A stretch of DNA of 64,000 bases from Makana sp044442725 (lineage in GTDB: Bacteria; Pseudomonadota; Gammaproteobacteria; Enterobacterales; Enterobacteriaceae), in NCBI GenBank assembly GCA_044442725.1, contig JBISJR010000001.1:62001-126000 (forward strand). Reading direction: 5' to 3'. Of the stretch, positions 63,902 through 64,000 are shown one piece after another. The position numbers were made by a program, and so were the translations under genes. The number at the start of each line of letters is the position of its first letter. Position 1 is the stretch's first letter. Below the pieces are notes generated by a model. It searched no databases, was not told where the DNA came from, and saw nothing but the letters and a program-made list of their open reading frames with translations.

Positions 63902-64000
63902 CTAATATTTTTTATAATTATCAAATCTAGATATTTTTCCATTAAAATTAAGTATAATTTTACCTATAGGTCCATTACGTTGTTTTCCTAAAATTATTTC
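63902..64000 (-). CDS. dnaB: Replicative DNA helicase, C-terminal end only
   Basis: The last 32 codons and stop of a gene that enters from beyond the window end. The reading EIILGKQRNGPIGKIILNF matches the C-terminus of E. coli DnaB (AEIIIGKQRNGPIGTVRLTF), followed by NGKISRFDNYKKY. The end is five residues or so shorter than in E. coli. It reads toward the palindrome and tRNA-Asn. The hexameric helicase would normally be loaded by DnaA/DnaC at the origin; neither gene is in this window. Confidence 0.92.
   Translation of the reverse strand, partial: EIILGKQRNGPIGKIILNFNGKISRFDNYKKY

Noticed and set aside
1..64000. Assignment to the whitefly symbiont Portiera because of the carotenoid gene
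   Set aside because: Intact dnaQ, mannose PTS, lpp and gmhA do not fit that lineage; enterobacterial gene order is preserved.
1..64000. Insertion sequences, prophage, toxin-antitoxin or CRISPR arrays
   Set aside because: No transposase, phage or Cas-like protein is seen. Repeats present are a single pair or palindromes, not regularly spaced arrays.

Overview
The window is extremely A+T-rich double-stranded bacterial DNA. Almost every gene is recognisable as a shortened or lysine/asparagine/isoleucine-drifted version of an Escherichia coli-type gene. Blocks of gammaproteobacterial, especially enterobacterial, gene order survive with the members between them deleted: dnaX-adk, gyrB-dnaN / rpmH-rnpA-yidC-mnmE, clpP-clpX-lon, pykF-lpp-sufEDSCB-sufA, leuS-holA, rpmF-fabD-fabG-acpP, manXYZ, infA-trxB-serS and rluC/rne. 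There are no insertion sequences, prophages, CRISPR arrays or defence genes. This is the profile of an obligate, probably insect-associated, reduced-genome gammaproteobacterial endosymbiont (inference). The lycopene cyclase is closest in motif pattern to the Pantoea/Erwinia CrtY as I remember it, and the mannose PTS, Lpp and heptose gene fit an enterobacterial ancestor. An intact dnaQ argues against the whitefly symbiont Portiera. I do not name a species.

Layout. 1-4.3 kb: 3' part of pheT, tRNA-Ser, rplY, gmhA, dnaQ, then tRNA-Cys and tRNA-Leu. 4.4-15.5 kb: dnaX, adk, proS, then the classical origin-region genes gyrB and dnaN, without recF or dnaA, facing away from rpmH-rnpA-yidC-mnmE. 15.7-23.1 kb: clsA, tilS, grxD, cysS, folD, def and a scatter of six tRNA genes. 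23.5-27.3 kb: cytochrome bo3 oxidase cyoABCD. 27.5-33.3 kb: tyrS and the clpP-clpX-lon proteases. 33.3-34.2 kb: a gene-free stretch, followed by a lone crtY. 35.3-45.0 kb: lipA, lipB, tRNA-Ser, pykF, lpp and the SUF iron-sulfur operon. 45.3-54.6 kb: eno, leuS, holA, rpmF, fabD-fabG-acpP, tgt, hspQ, nusB. 54.9-58.6 kb: manXYZ, tsaB, infA. 58.7-64.0 kb: trxB, serS, rluC, rne, tRNA-Asn, an 84-bp perfect palindrome and the end of dnaB.

How the genes fit together. Sugar is taken up by the mannose-family PTS and passes through enolase and pyruvate kinase; the bo3 oxidase supplies aerobic respiration; lipA/lipB and SUF supply lipoyl and Fe-S cofactors. The envelope is reduced but not absent (Lpp, GmhA, ClsA, YidC). 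Replication and translation genes dominate, and several are whittled to minimal forms: DnaX ends after the clamp-loader domains, RNase E ends at its zinc link, and the editing sites of PheT and LeuS are destroyed while ProS keeps its own.

Most interesting signals: (1) yidC and holA are each interrupted by a frameshift exactly at a T11 or A10 homopolymer, both in the direction that one extra base in the transcript would repair; (2) two aminoacyl-tRNA synthetases have lost proofreading residues; (3) dnaA is missing from its usual place; (4) a single carotenoid-cyclisation gene has been kept; (5) an 84-bp spacer-less perfect palindrome and a 45-bp direct repeat sit in intergenic DNA; (6) signature residues are altered in FolD, the monothiol glutaredoxin and both tRNA-Ser genes.
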